Assembly (NCBI RefSeq): GCF_014654615.1
Contig: NZ_BNBB01000008.1
Span: 1 to 64,000, forward strand
Length of the DNA: 64,000 bases
Reading direction: 5' to 3'
DNA from: Streptosporangium violaceochromogenes
GTDB taxonomy: Bacteria; Actinomycetota; Actinomycetes; Streptosporangiales; Streptosporangiaceae
The translations under genes and the position numbers were made by a program. Each line of letters opens with the position of its first letter. Position 1 is the stretch's first letter. The notes under the pieces are model-generated. The model had not been told where the DNA came from. It made no database searches and was given only the letters and a program-made list of their open reading frames with translations. Shown piece after piece: positions 1 to 7,401 of the stretch.

Positions 1-28
1 GCACACATCAAACGATCAACCCAGCGGC

Positions 29-937
29 ATGAGGGTGAACATCCCCCTCAAAATCGAAGAGCGTGATTACCAGGCACAAGCCCAGCTCATCAAGTCAGAT
101 CGCGAGCAAGCCGAGGCATCGCTTCGCTCGGTTCTGGGATTACAAACACATGTAAGTTTTCACCGACATGCGGCGGCAGCCTTTCCGCTGGTGGATGGCC
201 GTCCCATCTATCCAGCAGACACAGCCGTCCTGTTGGGCCCCTCCGCGGGCGACCTATCCAACTGGCTGCAATCGTGGTGCGCCGAGCATTCGCTGATGCC
301 CCAAGCGGTGCTCCTCACCGGGTCCGTTCTGGAACCGGCTTTCCGGACCCGTTTCAGTGATATTGACCTGACCCTGGTGACCGACGACCCGCCGGAGGCC
401 TGGGCCGGCCTCATCCGTCTCATGCGACACCGCTTACCTACCCTTCGTTTGATGATCGCAAGTGAGCGCGACTTCGCAGCACGGTCACCTCTGGCTACCT
501 GTCGCCTGATCTGTGAAGGTACACTTCTGCTGGGCTCTCTTCCCGCCTTCGTCTGGCCGACCTCACACGCTCTCGCCACGGAGGGCGTCCATTGGTGCCA
601 GACTGCAGCCGATGCCCTCTGGCATCAACTCACTGATCCAGGTACGGCCACGGCGGACATCCTCGCGACCGCTTATCTAGCCCACAAAGTCATCGTTAAC
701 GCGTGCCGCTACCGCCACGTGGTCTTTGAAGCCAGACAGACTCGCGCCGCTCCAGTCCTAGCCGCCGAACTCGACCCTGTCGAATCACCGGCGACCGAAG
801 CCATAGAGGTGGCCTGTGAACATCGTCCACCGCCACCAAATCCGGCTCTATCCCTCCATTATCTCTCCGCCGCCCGTTTCATAGCATTGACAGTCGCCGC
901 CGAGCTTAGTGACCACTTACTCGAAGCCGACATGTAG
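29..937 (+). CDS. Nucleotidyltransferase-fold protein (possibly 5'-truncated by window edge)
   Basis: About 302 residues. Residues 97-118 hold the polymerase-beta nucleotidyltransferase signature: a Gly-Ser pair followed 10-12 residues later by Asp-Ile-Asp (GS...SDIDL). These are the metal-binding carboxylates of aminoglycoside- and MNT-type nucleotidyltransferases. The C-terminal half is helical and not recognised. The frame is open back to the window edge and there is no clear Shine-Dalgarno before the ATG at 29, so the true start may lie outside. Substrate is unknown; an antibiotic or protein/nucleotide modifying role are both possible. GC content is lower than in the genes to the right. 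Confidence 0.6.
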   Translation: MRVNIPLKIEERDYQAQAQLIKSDREQAEASLRSVLGLQTHVSFHRHAAAAFPLVDGRPIYPADTAVLLGPSAGDLSNWLQSWCAEHSLMPQAVLLTGSVLEPAFRTRFSDIDLTLVTDDPPEAWAGLIRLMRHRLPTLRLMIASERDFAARSPLATCRLICEGTLLLGSLPAFVWPTSHALATEGVHWCQTAADALWHQLTDPGTATADILATAYLAHKVIVNACRYRHVVFEARQTRAAPVLAAELDPVESPATEAIEVACEHRPPPPNPALSLHYLSAARFIALTVAAELSDHLLEADM

Positions 938-1492
938 ACGTCATCTTTCCTCTCTGAGGGTGAACCAGAGCCAGATGGTCCCGTTTTCGCGCTTGAAATA
1001 AGCCCATGTAGCGACCTTTGATACAATGGGGATATCAATAAGTGGGGCACTTCAGGGGCAATCAAGGAACAGCCAGGAGCGGCTCTAACAGCCCACAAAA
1101 TGAGCTTCGCCGCAGTCCAGAGAGGTTCTGAAGAGGGCGTTCAAAGATCCGCACCGCTCACCAAGGAAGTACAGGCATGTTTGGGCATCCGATCCAGGGC
1201 TAAGAAGCTCTTCTCTTCGACCTCACAGATCGAGTCCATACCCCGCCCGTTTCGCTTTCGTATCGATAACCTCTTCCGTTCCGGCCCTGACGTGCGCGCT
1301 CGCCGACTACAGACGCGCGTCAATTCCGGCGTCACGGACCCCAGCGAGTCGGCGCGTCGATGCGGCTCCTCTGCCAGACCCGGCCAGCCGAAGCGATCAC
1401 GTCCGCCCGGAGATCATCTTTGCCGGAACAGTGGCCTTTGAGCGAACTTGGAGCTAACACCGGGGATAAACCAGGGTGGTATAGGACATCGA
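938..1492. other. Intergenic stretch without a supportable gene
   Basis: About 550 bases of lower GC between the nucleotidyltransferase gene and the tRNA terminator. The open frames here show no actinomycete third-position GC pattern, ribosome binding sites or recognisable domains. It may be decayed DNA next to the tRNA gene. Confidence 0.4.
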
Positions 1493-1534
1493 AAACACGA
1501 CCAGCGCACTCGCGGAAACACGAATGCGCTGGTC
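1493..1534 (-). terminator. Rho-independent terminator of tRNA-Lys
   Basis: A perfect 10-bp inverted repeat (GACCAGCGCA at 1499-1508 with its complement at 1525-1534, loop of 16). Read on the minus strand it is followed directly by a GTGTTTTC tract. It lies just downstream of the 3' end of the tRNA gene, in the right orientation to end its transcript. Confidence 0.75.
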
Positions 1535-1544
1535 AGGCGTGATG

Positions 1545-1618
1545 TGCGCCGCCAGGGACTCGAACCCCGGACCCGCTGATTAAGAGTCAGCTGCTCTAAC
1601 CAACTGAGCTAGCGGCGC
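1545..1618 (-). tRNA. tRNA-Lys (anticodon CTT)
   Basis: The minus strand folds into a standard cloverleaf. The acceptor stem is GCGCCGC/GCGGCGC (1612-1618 with 1546-1552). The anticodon stem is GCTGA/TCAGC around the loop CTCTTAA, giving anticodon CTT, and the T arm contains GGTTCGAGTCC. Position 1545 supplies the discriminator A; CCA is not encoded. A terminator follows at 1499-1534. Confidence 0.95.
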
Positions 1619-1849
1619 GTGAAGCCCTTGAAGAATAGCGCACTCACGGCGGCGCTTCGCAATCCGGCGGAGCCGGCCGCCCACCGACGCGGCCGGCCGG
1701 CCGGCACGACATGCGGGACAGCCGGCCCGCACGACATGCACGACATGGAGGACGGCCGAGGGCTCCGGCGAGCACGGCCGGTCGATAGGCGCACCGGTCG
1801 GCGAGCACGGCCGGGGGAAGAGCCTGTACGGCGCGGCGCCGGAAACGGG

Positions 1850-2668
1850 TCAGGGCATCCGGCGCAGTTCCCGGGCGGCGGTCCTGGCGAGCAGCTCCAC
1901 CTGCTGCTCGTCGAGCGCCATGTGGGGCCCGGTCAGGATCCACCGCGCCGCCAGACGCGGTTTGATCAGGGTGATCCCCTCGGCGGTGACCGTCCGCCGG
2001 AGCTCTCCGCCGTGGACGGCGAGCAGCGACTCGATCGTCACGGGGATGCCCGTCTCACGCGAGAGCACCTCGGCCAGCGACCGGGAGGCGCCGACCAGCG
2101 CCTTGGCCACCGACGTACCGTACTTCTCGCCGAGGAACAGCCGGTCACCGTAGCGGGCGATCTCGGTCTCGGGGTCCCACGCCTCGTTGTCGACCACCCA
2201 GATGCCGCCGGGGCCGATGACCAGGTGGTCGATCGACGCCTCTCCCGGTACGGCCCGGCCGTCGAGGACGTGGTAACCGCGCCTGCGGAGCCTGCGGCGC
2301 AACAGCCTGCCGGTGATGGTCTCGCCCCGGCGCCTGCCCCGCCAGACCGCGGTGGCCTCATAGGAGTGCCAGGCCCAGAACATGTCGGCGGCGCCGGTCA
2401 GCAGCCCGCACACCAGGCCGGCCGGCACGTAGGGGAGGTCGAACCGGTAGGCCAGCAGCAGGCCCACGACGAGGCCGCCCGCCATCTTGGCCCAGCGCAG
2501 CTTCCTGCGTTGGTCCGCCTCCTTCCGCCAGAACTGCTCGTACATGACCTGGGGCGACAGTCCGTGAAGCGGGTCCTCGCTCTTCACATAGATCGATCCG
2601 CCGGGCACAGCGAACTCCAGACAGGTGGGGGACGGGCAGGCACGTGGAGCCGAAGATCCTTTGGCCAT
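1850..2668 (-). CDS. NERD-domain membrane-associated protein
   Basis: 272 residues. A hydrophobic stretch around residues 62-95 suggests one or two membrane helices. It is followed by a NERD (nuclease-related) domain: a GRLLRRRL segment, then ASIDHLVIGPGGIWVVD around residues 145-160, which is the most conserved NERD motif. A CxxxxC near the N-terminus could be a metal site. NERD domains are distant PD-(D/E)XK relatives; activity is unproven here. It stands alone between the tRNA and a TetR gene. Confidence 0.75.
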   Translation of the reverse strand: MAKGSSAPRACPSPTCLEFAVPGGSIYVKSEDPLHGLSPQVMYEQFWRKEADQRRKLRWAKMAGGLVVGLLLAYRFDLPYVPAGLVCGLLTGAADMFWAWHSYEATAVWRGRRRGETITGRLLRRRLRRRGYHVLDGRAVPGEASIDHLVIGPGGIWVVDNEAWDPETEIARYGDRLFLGEKYGTSVAKALVGASRSLAEVLSRETGIPVTIESLLAVHGGELRRTVTAEGITLIKPRLAARWILTGPHMALDEQQVELLARTAARELRRMP

Positions 2669-2785
2669 CCAATACCCAACCCGGGGCTCCCGGCATCCAA
2701 AGGTGATGGAACTAACACAGCCGGGTTACCTCCGGGAGGACGCGCGGTAAGGAGCCGCGTGCGACGGAGGTCCCCGGCCCGGGGC

Positions 2786-3355
2786 TCACGGAGCGAGCAT
2801 CCCCCGCAGCAGTTCCGCGACGGCGAGACGGAGGTCGTCCAGGGACGGGGTCGTCCCGGCTCCGGCGAGCGCGTCGAACATCACCCCCTCGCCGAAGGCG
2901 ACGATCTGCCGGCCGTGCCGTACCGGGTCGGGTGATCCGGCGGCGGCGAGGATCGCGACCGCCGGGTCACGGAAACGGACCGACGCCCGGTCGTAGATCG
3001 CGCGCAGCTCGGGGCGCCGGGTGGCCTCCAGGGCCAGCTCGTAGCGGGCGATCGTACGGCGGCGGCCGACGGTGAGCTGGGCCCACAGTGCCTGTGCGGT
3101 CGTCTCGGCGAGGGCGTCCAGCCCGCCCGGCCCTCCCGCGGAGAGCGCGGGGGCGAACGTGGCGGCCTCCAGCTCGGTGAGCCGCTCCAGAGCGAGTTCG
3201 AGCAGCGCCGAGCGGGTGCGGGCCAGGTTGGAGGTCGAGCCGGGCGGAAGCCCTGCGGCCTCGTCCACCGCCCGGTGGGTCAGCCCGCGCATGCCCCGCT
3301 CGGCCAGCAGGGTGATGGCGGTCTCGGCGACCAGCTCGGCGCGTGGGGACTTCAC
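2786..3355 (-). CDS. TetR-family transcriptional repressor
   Basis: 189 residues. The N-terminal helix-turn-helix (about residues 10-55, with RAVDEAAGLPPGSTSN) is of TetR type, followed by a helical ligand-binding domain. The start is a GTG at 3355, because the nearby ATG at 3357 runs straight into a stop. It is divergent from an FAD monooxygenase gene. The 73-base gap holds three near-identical palindromes, so this protein very likely represses both genes in response to a substrate of the oxygenase. Confidence 0.88.
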   Translation of the reverse strand: MKSPRAELVAETAITLLAERGMRGLTHRAVDEAAGLPPGSTSNLARTRSALLELALERLTELEAATFAPALSAGGPGGLDALAETTAQALWAQLTVGRRRTIARYELALEATRRPELRAIYDRASVRFRDPAVAILAAAGSPDPVRHGRQIVAFGEGVMFDALAGAGTTPSLDDLRLAVAELLRGMLAP

Positions 3356-3363
3356 ATCGCGAT

Positions 3364-3415
3364 ACTACACTTGTAGTTAGACTACAGGGGTAGTAGTCTC
3401 CACTACATTCGTAGT
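3364..3415. promoter_or_regulatory. Three ACTACN4GTAGT operators between tetR and the monooxygenase
   Basis: Three inverted repeats of the form ACTAC-N4-GTAGT lie at 3364-3377, 3381-3394 and 3402-3415, with starts 17 and 21 bases apart. They fill the divergent intergenic region and stop just before the AAGGAGAAGG ribosome binding site of the monooxygenase. This fits TetR operators controlling both promoters. Confidence 0.8.
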
Positions 3416-3428
3416 TAAGGAGAAGGTC

Positions 3429-4586
3429 ATGGCGCGCGCAGTGGTGATCGGGGCGGGGATCGGCGGGCTCACGGCCGCCGTGGCGCTGCACCTGCGGGGC
3501 TGGGAGGTGACGGTGTGCGAGCGGGCCCCCTCCCTGGAACCGGTCGGCGCGGGCCTCGCCGTCGCCGCCAACGCCCTCAAGGCCCTGGACGCGATCGGCG
3601 TCGGCGACGAGATCCGCGCGCTGTCGGCGATCCAGGGGGAGGGAGGAGTACGGCGTGCCGACGGCCGGTGGATGGTGCGGACCACCGCGGAGGCCACCGC
3701 TGCCCGCCACGGCGACTCGGTGGTCCTGTTGCGCCGCGCCGACCTGGTCGAGGCGCTCTCGGCCCGGCTCGCCCCCGGCACCGTACGGCTGGGCACCGAG
3801 GTCCTCGGGACCGATACCGGCGCCGGCCGGGTCACCACCGCCGCCGGCGAACTGGAGGCCGACCTGGTGGTGGCCGCCGACGGCATCCACTCCCCCACCC
3901 GGGCGGCGCTCTTTCCCGGCCACCCCCGCCCGCGTCACGCCGGGATCACCACCTGGCGGATGCTCGTGCCCGGCGCCGCCGCCCCGGGCCGGACCTTCGA
4001 GAGCTGGGGGCGGGGCAAGGTCTTCGGGGTGATGCCGCTGGCCGCGGGGACGGCCTACTGCTACGCCACCCGCGCGACCCCCTCGGGTGGAAACGGCGGG
4101 GACGAGCGCGCCGAGCTGCTGCGGCTGTTCGGCACCTGGCACGACCCGATCCCGGCGCTGCTGGCCGCCGTCCCGCCGGAGAGCGTGATCAGAACCGACG
4201 CCTTCCATCTGACCGTCCCGCTGCCCGCGATGCACCGGGGAAGGGTCGCCCTGCTGGGCGACGCGGCCCACCCCATGACCCCCAATCTGGGCCAGGGGGC
4301 CTGCCAGGCCGTCGAGGACGCGGTGGTGCTGGCCCACGTCGCCGACCGGGGAGCGGGGCTTTCGGACTACACCGCCGCCCGCCTGGCGCGGACGGCCCGG
4401 ATCGTGGCCCGGTCCGCGGCGATCTGCCGGGCCACGCGGCTGCGCGCCTCGCCGGCCGTACGGCTGCGCGACATGATGATCACGCTCACCTGGCGGTTCT
4501 CCCCGGGGCGCATGACCGGCGCGATGGACGAGATCCTCGGCTGGACGCCCCCGGCGCGGGAGAACGGCGGGGGAGGGCGACCCTAG
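3429..4586 (+). CDS. FAD-dependent aromatic-type monooxygenase
   Basis: 385 residues, a group A flavoprotein hydroxylase of the UbiH/PHBH type. The N-terminal Rossmann motif GAGIGG (residues 8-13) ends in a conserved acidic residue. The DG motif appears as ADGIHSPTR near residue 158, and the second FAD-binding motif GDAAHPMTPNLGQG lies near residue 277. A strong Shine-Dalgarno (AAGGAGAAGG) precedes the ATG. The neighbouring TetR and its operators suggest substrate induction. Substrate is unknown; such enzymes hydroxylate phenolic compounds or inactivate antibiotics such as tetracyclines and rifamycins. Confidence 0.88.
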   Translation: MARAVVIGAGIGGLTAAVALHLRGWEVTVCERAPSLEPVGAGLAVAANALKALDAIGVGDEIRALSAIQGEGGVRRADGRWMVRTTAEATAARHGDSVVLLRRADLVEALSARLAPGTVRLGTEVLGTDTGAGRVTTAAGELEADLVVAADGIHSPTRAALFPGHPRPRHAGITTWRMLVPGAAAPGRTFESWGRGKVFGVMPLAAGTAYCYATRATPSGGNGGDERAELLRLFGTWHDPIPALLAAVPPESVIRTDAFHLTVPLPAMHRGRVALLGDAAHPMTPNLGQGACQAVEDAVVLAHVADRGAGLSDYTAARLARTARIVARSAAICRATRLRASPAVRLRDMMITLTWRFSPGRMTGAMDEILGWTPPARENGGGGRP

Positions 4587-5488
4587 GGGGTGCCCGTGCT
4601 GACGGAGGCGGCCTCCCGGACGGCGTGGCGACCGCCGTGATCGGGCGTGAGCCGCCCCAGCGTGAACGTTCCCCAGATCAGCAGCACGGAGGCGAAGAGG
4701 GCCGGGACCAGGTTCGCCGCGCCCGCCGGCACGGGCTCCTCCAGCAGGAGCGTTCCCGCCGTGATGGAGGTGATGGGGTCCACCACCTGGACCCCCGCGT
4801 AGGCGATGCCGAAGTACCCCACCTCGTACGACTTCTGCAACAGCACCACCGCGCAGACGAGCAGGACGGGGATCGCGGCGGTGAACCAGGTCAGCAACCC
4901 GCCGAGGTCCCCGTGGAGGTTGCCGCCCACCACACGGACGAAGGTGGACACGCTGGCCGTCACCGCGCCCGCGCCGACCGAGAGCAGCAGCGCCTTGGCC
5001 GGGCCCCGGGCCCGGCGGGCGGCCAGGTGGGCCGCGAGCACGACCAGCCCGATGGATCCGAGGAAACCGAGCGCCTCGCCGTTCGTCATGTGCGGCGCCC
5101 GGGCGTGCGACGGAACCAGCAGCATCAGGCCGAGCAGCCCGACGGCCACCGCGATCGACCCGAAGATCTCCTCCTTACGCGGACGCCTGCCGTGCAGCAT
5201 CGCGGCCAGCGGCACCGCGAACACCAGCGTCGCCACGCTGATCGGCTGGACCACGACCAGCGGGGCGAGGCTCAGCGCCACCGCGTGCAGGGACGCGCCG
5301 GTGAACCCGATGATCCCGCCCAGCCACCAGCGGGGCCGTCTCATCAGCCGGAGGGAGGCCCCCTCCGACACCGCCTCAAGCTGCTGGAGGGCGGCCCCGA
5401 GGGCGTAGCCCAGCGCGCCGACCAGAGCGATCGACATCCCGGCCCAGGTCATCACCACCCACCAGGAGTGACCGGGCATACCGGACAT
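4583..5488 (-). CDS. DMT/EamA-like multi-helix transporter
   Basis: About 301 residues with nine or ten hydrophobic helices in two repeats, as in the drug/metabolite (EamA, NIPA-like) superfamily. A longer frame opens with a TTG at 5521, but the ATG at 5488 (or 5479) is more likely. The stop overlaps that of the monooxygenase tail to tail by sharing CTAG. Substrate is not evident. Confidence 0.75.
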   Translation of the reverse strand: MSGMPGHSWWVVMTWAGMSIALVGALGYALGAALQQLEAVSEGASLRLMRRPRWWLGGIIGFTGASLHAVALSLAPLVVVQPISVATLVFAVPLAAMLHGRRPRKEEIFGSIAVAVGLLGLMLLVPSHARAPHMTNGEALGFLGSIGLVVLAAHLAARRARGPAKALLLSVGAGAVTASVSTFVRVVGGNLHGDLGGLLTWFTAAIPVLLVCAVVLLQKSYEVGYFGIAYAGVQVVDPITSITAGTLLLEEPVPAGAANLVPALFASVLLIWGTFTLGRLTPDHGGRHAVREAASVSTGTP

Positions 5489-5615
5489 GCGTAAAGAAGT
5501 GATTCTCGGGTCACCCGGCAAGCTTAGAGCGCCCCGCGGCGGGGTAAAGAGCCGGCCACGTCGCGCCAGGTCATCCTCGACGGCCGGAGGCCCACCGTGT
5601 GCCCTTCCCTTCCGA

Positions 5616-5999
5616 TCAGTCCCGGTGCGGGCAGACGCAGAACAGGTGCCCCTCGGGGTCGGCCATCACGACCCAGTTCTCCCCGCCGGGCTGGAAGTCG
5701 GGTTTCGTCGCCCCGAGCTCCAGATAGTCCTCCACCGCCTTGTCCACGTCGGGCACGCGGACGTCCAGATGGAACTGCTTGTCGGGACCGGGCCAGGCGG
5801 CGGGCCTGCGCTCGGAGTTGTGCTGGAAATAGATGGACATGGTGCCGTCGCCGACACCGGCGTACTCCTCCTCGGCGTACAGAACCTCGTACCCGAAGAC
5901 CGCGGCGTAGAAGTCCGCGAGGCGCTTGGGCTCCGCGCAGTCGATGGTCACGGCGAGAAACTTCGCAGTCGTCGTCATGGCCCTCATCGTCGCGCCCAT
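5616..5999 (-). CDS. VOC (glyoxalase/bleomycin-resistance fold) protein
   Basis: About 127 residues (120 if the ATG at 5978 is used). It shows the paired beta-alpha-beta-beta-beta modules of the vicinal oxygen chelate superfamily, ending in a typical VVMADPEGHLFCVC strand with the conserved glutamate/histidine region. Single-domain members bind small ligands or metals. No substrate can be assigned. Confidence 0.8.
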   Translation of the reverse strand: MGATMRAMTTTAKFLAVTIDCAEPKRLADFYAAVFGYEVLYAEEEYAGVGDGTMSIYFQHNSERRPAAWPGPDKQFHLDVRVPDVDKAVEDYLELGATKPDFQPGGENWVVMADPEGHLFCVCPHRD

Positions 6000-6150
6000 A
6001 CCTGTCAGGCGGCGTCAGGTTTATCGGCGCATGTCGCCGTCTCCGTCCTCCCCCCTCCGCCCACCTCTCGGACGACCGGCGGAGGCCGGCGACGGGGGCC
6101 GGGTGACAGGGGTGGGTGACAGGAAGCCGGCGTGGGCGGCCCGGCGGCGG

Positions 6151-6189
6151 ATAAATCCGTGGAAGCCCCGGCCGCCGGCTCACTACGGT
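6151..6189 (+). promoter_or_regulatory. Probable promoter with AT-rich upstream element
   Basis: ATAAAT at 6151-6156, a GTGGAA hexamer at 6159-6164 and TACGGT (TANNNT -10) at 6184-6189, followed 7 bases later by a GTG codon. An AT-rich block just upstream of the -35 is what WhiB7/WblC-dependent resistance promoters show. The match here is by eye and the 19-base spacer is long. Confidence 0.4.
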
Positions 6190-6195
6190 TGACGG

Positions 6196-6234
6196 GTGCA
6201 GATCCTCGTCATCTCCCCGCCCGCCGCCCGCTAG
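6196..6234 (+). CDS. Leader peptide MQILVISPPAAR, probable attenuator
   Basis: A 12-codon frame starting with GTG 7 bases after a -10-like element, so possibly leaderless. Its last codons and stop overlap the left arm of a perfect hairpin (CCGCCCGC, 6224-6231, with GCGGGCGG, 6234-6241). A Pro-Pro-Ala-Ala-Arg end is the sort of sequence on which drug-inhibited ribosomes stall. The transporter start at 6339 lies about 105 bases downstream. Confidence 0.5.
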   Translation: MQILVISPPAAR

Positions 6235-6304
6235 CGGGCGGTCCTCTCTCCCGACAGCCGGATCGGAACGGTCCGGTGGGTGGTGCGCGCCCGCATACGT
6301 GCGG
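6224..6304 (+). promoter_or_regulatory. Hairpins of the leader upstream of the EamA transporter
   Basis: The first hairpin is at 6224-6241 (8-bp stem, TA loop). The second is at 6291-6304 (CCGCA, TACG loop, TGCGG). Between them other pairings such as CGGA/TCCG are possible. The arrangement fits alternative folds controlled by translation of the leader peptide. Confidence 0.45.
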
Positions 6305-6338
6305 TCCGACGACAACCACCTCATCCGGAGAGATCTCC

Positions 6339-7304
6339 ATGACCCATGTCTCCGTACGGCGGGGCCTGCTGTACGTGTCCATCGCGGCGACCGCCTGGGG
6401 CACCGGCGGGGCCGCCGGGGCGCTCCTGTACAGGGCGGGCGGGCTCGGCCCCGTCGCGGTCACCTTCTGGCGCTTCGCGATCGGCGCGGCGATCCTGCTG
6501 GCGACGGCCCGCCTCCCCGGCCGCTCCCCGGGCCGCCTCCCCGGCCCGGGACGGCGCTCCGGCCTCGGCCGGATCGTGGTCACGGGTGTGGCCATGGCCG
6601 TCTACCAGACGGCCTACTTCGCGGCGATCGCCGCGTCCGGCCTGGCCGTGGCCACCGTGGTCACGATGGGGGCCACGGCCGTCCTGGTGGCGGCGGGCGC
6701 GCACCTGCTGCTGCGCGAGCGGCTGGGCCCGGCCGGAGTGAGCGCCGTCGCGGCCTCCCTGACCGGCCTGACGGCCCTGACGCCGGCCGGCGGCGCGGCC
6801 GCCTTCTCGATGGCCGGCCTGGGCTGGGCGCTGCTGTCGGCGGCGGGCTACGCGGGGGTGACCCTCCTCAACCGGGCGCTCAACCGGGCGGACCGGGCGC
6901 CTGGACGGGCACGTGACCGGACACTCGGCCGAGGCTCCCTCGGCGAGCCGTACGCCACCGCCGCGGGCGGGTTCGTCGTCGGCGGGCTCTGCCTGCTGCC
7001 CCCGGCCCTGGCCCAGGGGCTGCTGCCCGAGGGCGACCCGCTCGTCTCCTGGGCGCTCATCGTCTATCTCGGCGGAGTCCCGACGGCGCTGGCCTACGGG
7101 CTCTTCTTCATCGGGCTGGGGGCGGTGCGCGCCACGACGGCCACCGTCATCTCCCTGGTGGAACCGGTCGGCGCGGCGGTCATCGGGGTTCTCCTCCTCG
7201 GCGAGCGGCTCACCCCGCAGGCCGTCTGCGGCGGGGCCCTGCTGCTGGCCGCCGTCGGCCTGCTCGCCCTCGGCGAGCGGAGGGACACCCCGCCGCCGGT
7301 GTGA
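6339..7304 (+). CDS. EamA/DMT-family exporter
   Basis: 321 residues with about ten transmembrane helices in two EamA repeats. The second repeat ends in the typical SLVEPVGAAVIGVLLLGERL signature around residues 270-290. The ATG at 6339 is chosen because GGAGAG at 6327-6332 gives ideal spacing; the frame is open further upstream but runs through the leader region. The upstream leader peptide and hairpins suggest induction by a translation inhibitor, hence a drug export role. That is inference. Confidence 0.82.
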   Translation: MTHVSVRRGLLYVSIAATAWGTGGAAGALLYRAGGLGPVAVTFWRFAIGAAILLATARLPGRSPGRLPGPGRRSGLGRIVVTGVAMAVYQTAYFAAIAASGLAVATVVTMGATAVLVAAGAHLLLRERLGPAGVSAVAASLTGLTALTPAGGAAAFSMAGLGWALLSAAGYAGVTLLNRALNRADRAPGRARDRTLGRGSLGEPYATAAGGFVVGGLCLLPPALAQGLLPEGDPLVSWALIVYLGGVPTALAYGLFFIGLGAVRATTATVISLVEPVGAAVIGVLLLGERLTPQAVCGGALLLAAVGLLALGERRDTPPPV

Positions 7305-7401
7305 CGAGGCGGCGCGCGACCCGGAACACGGGTGATCCATCCAGTCGATACGGTGGGGCGAAAGCCGGAACGTGGGCCCGCGGACGGGCGTTGGAGGAAA
7401 C

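Noticed and set aside
1100..1441. Small open frame between the nucleotidyltransferase gene and the tRNA
   Set aside because: No ribosome binding site, no codon bias and no recognisable motif.
1..1618. tRNA-Lys as attachment site of an integrated element to its left
   Set aside because: No integrase gene and no repeat of the tRNA 3' end could be seen in the window, so there is no support beyond lower GC.
3515..5494. 659-codon open frame across the monooxygenase and transporter genes
   Set aside because: It is out of frame with a convincing FAD monooxygenase and antisense to a transporter. Its product is Arg/Pro/Gly-rich as expected of a GC-rich shadow.
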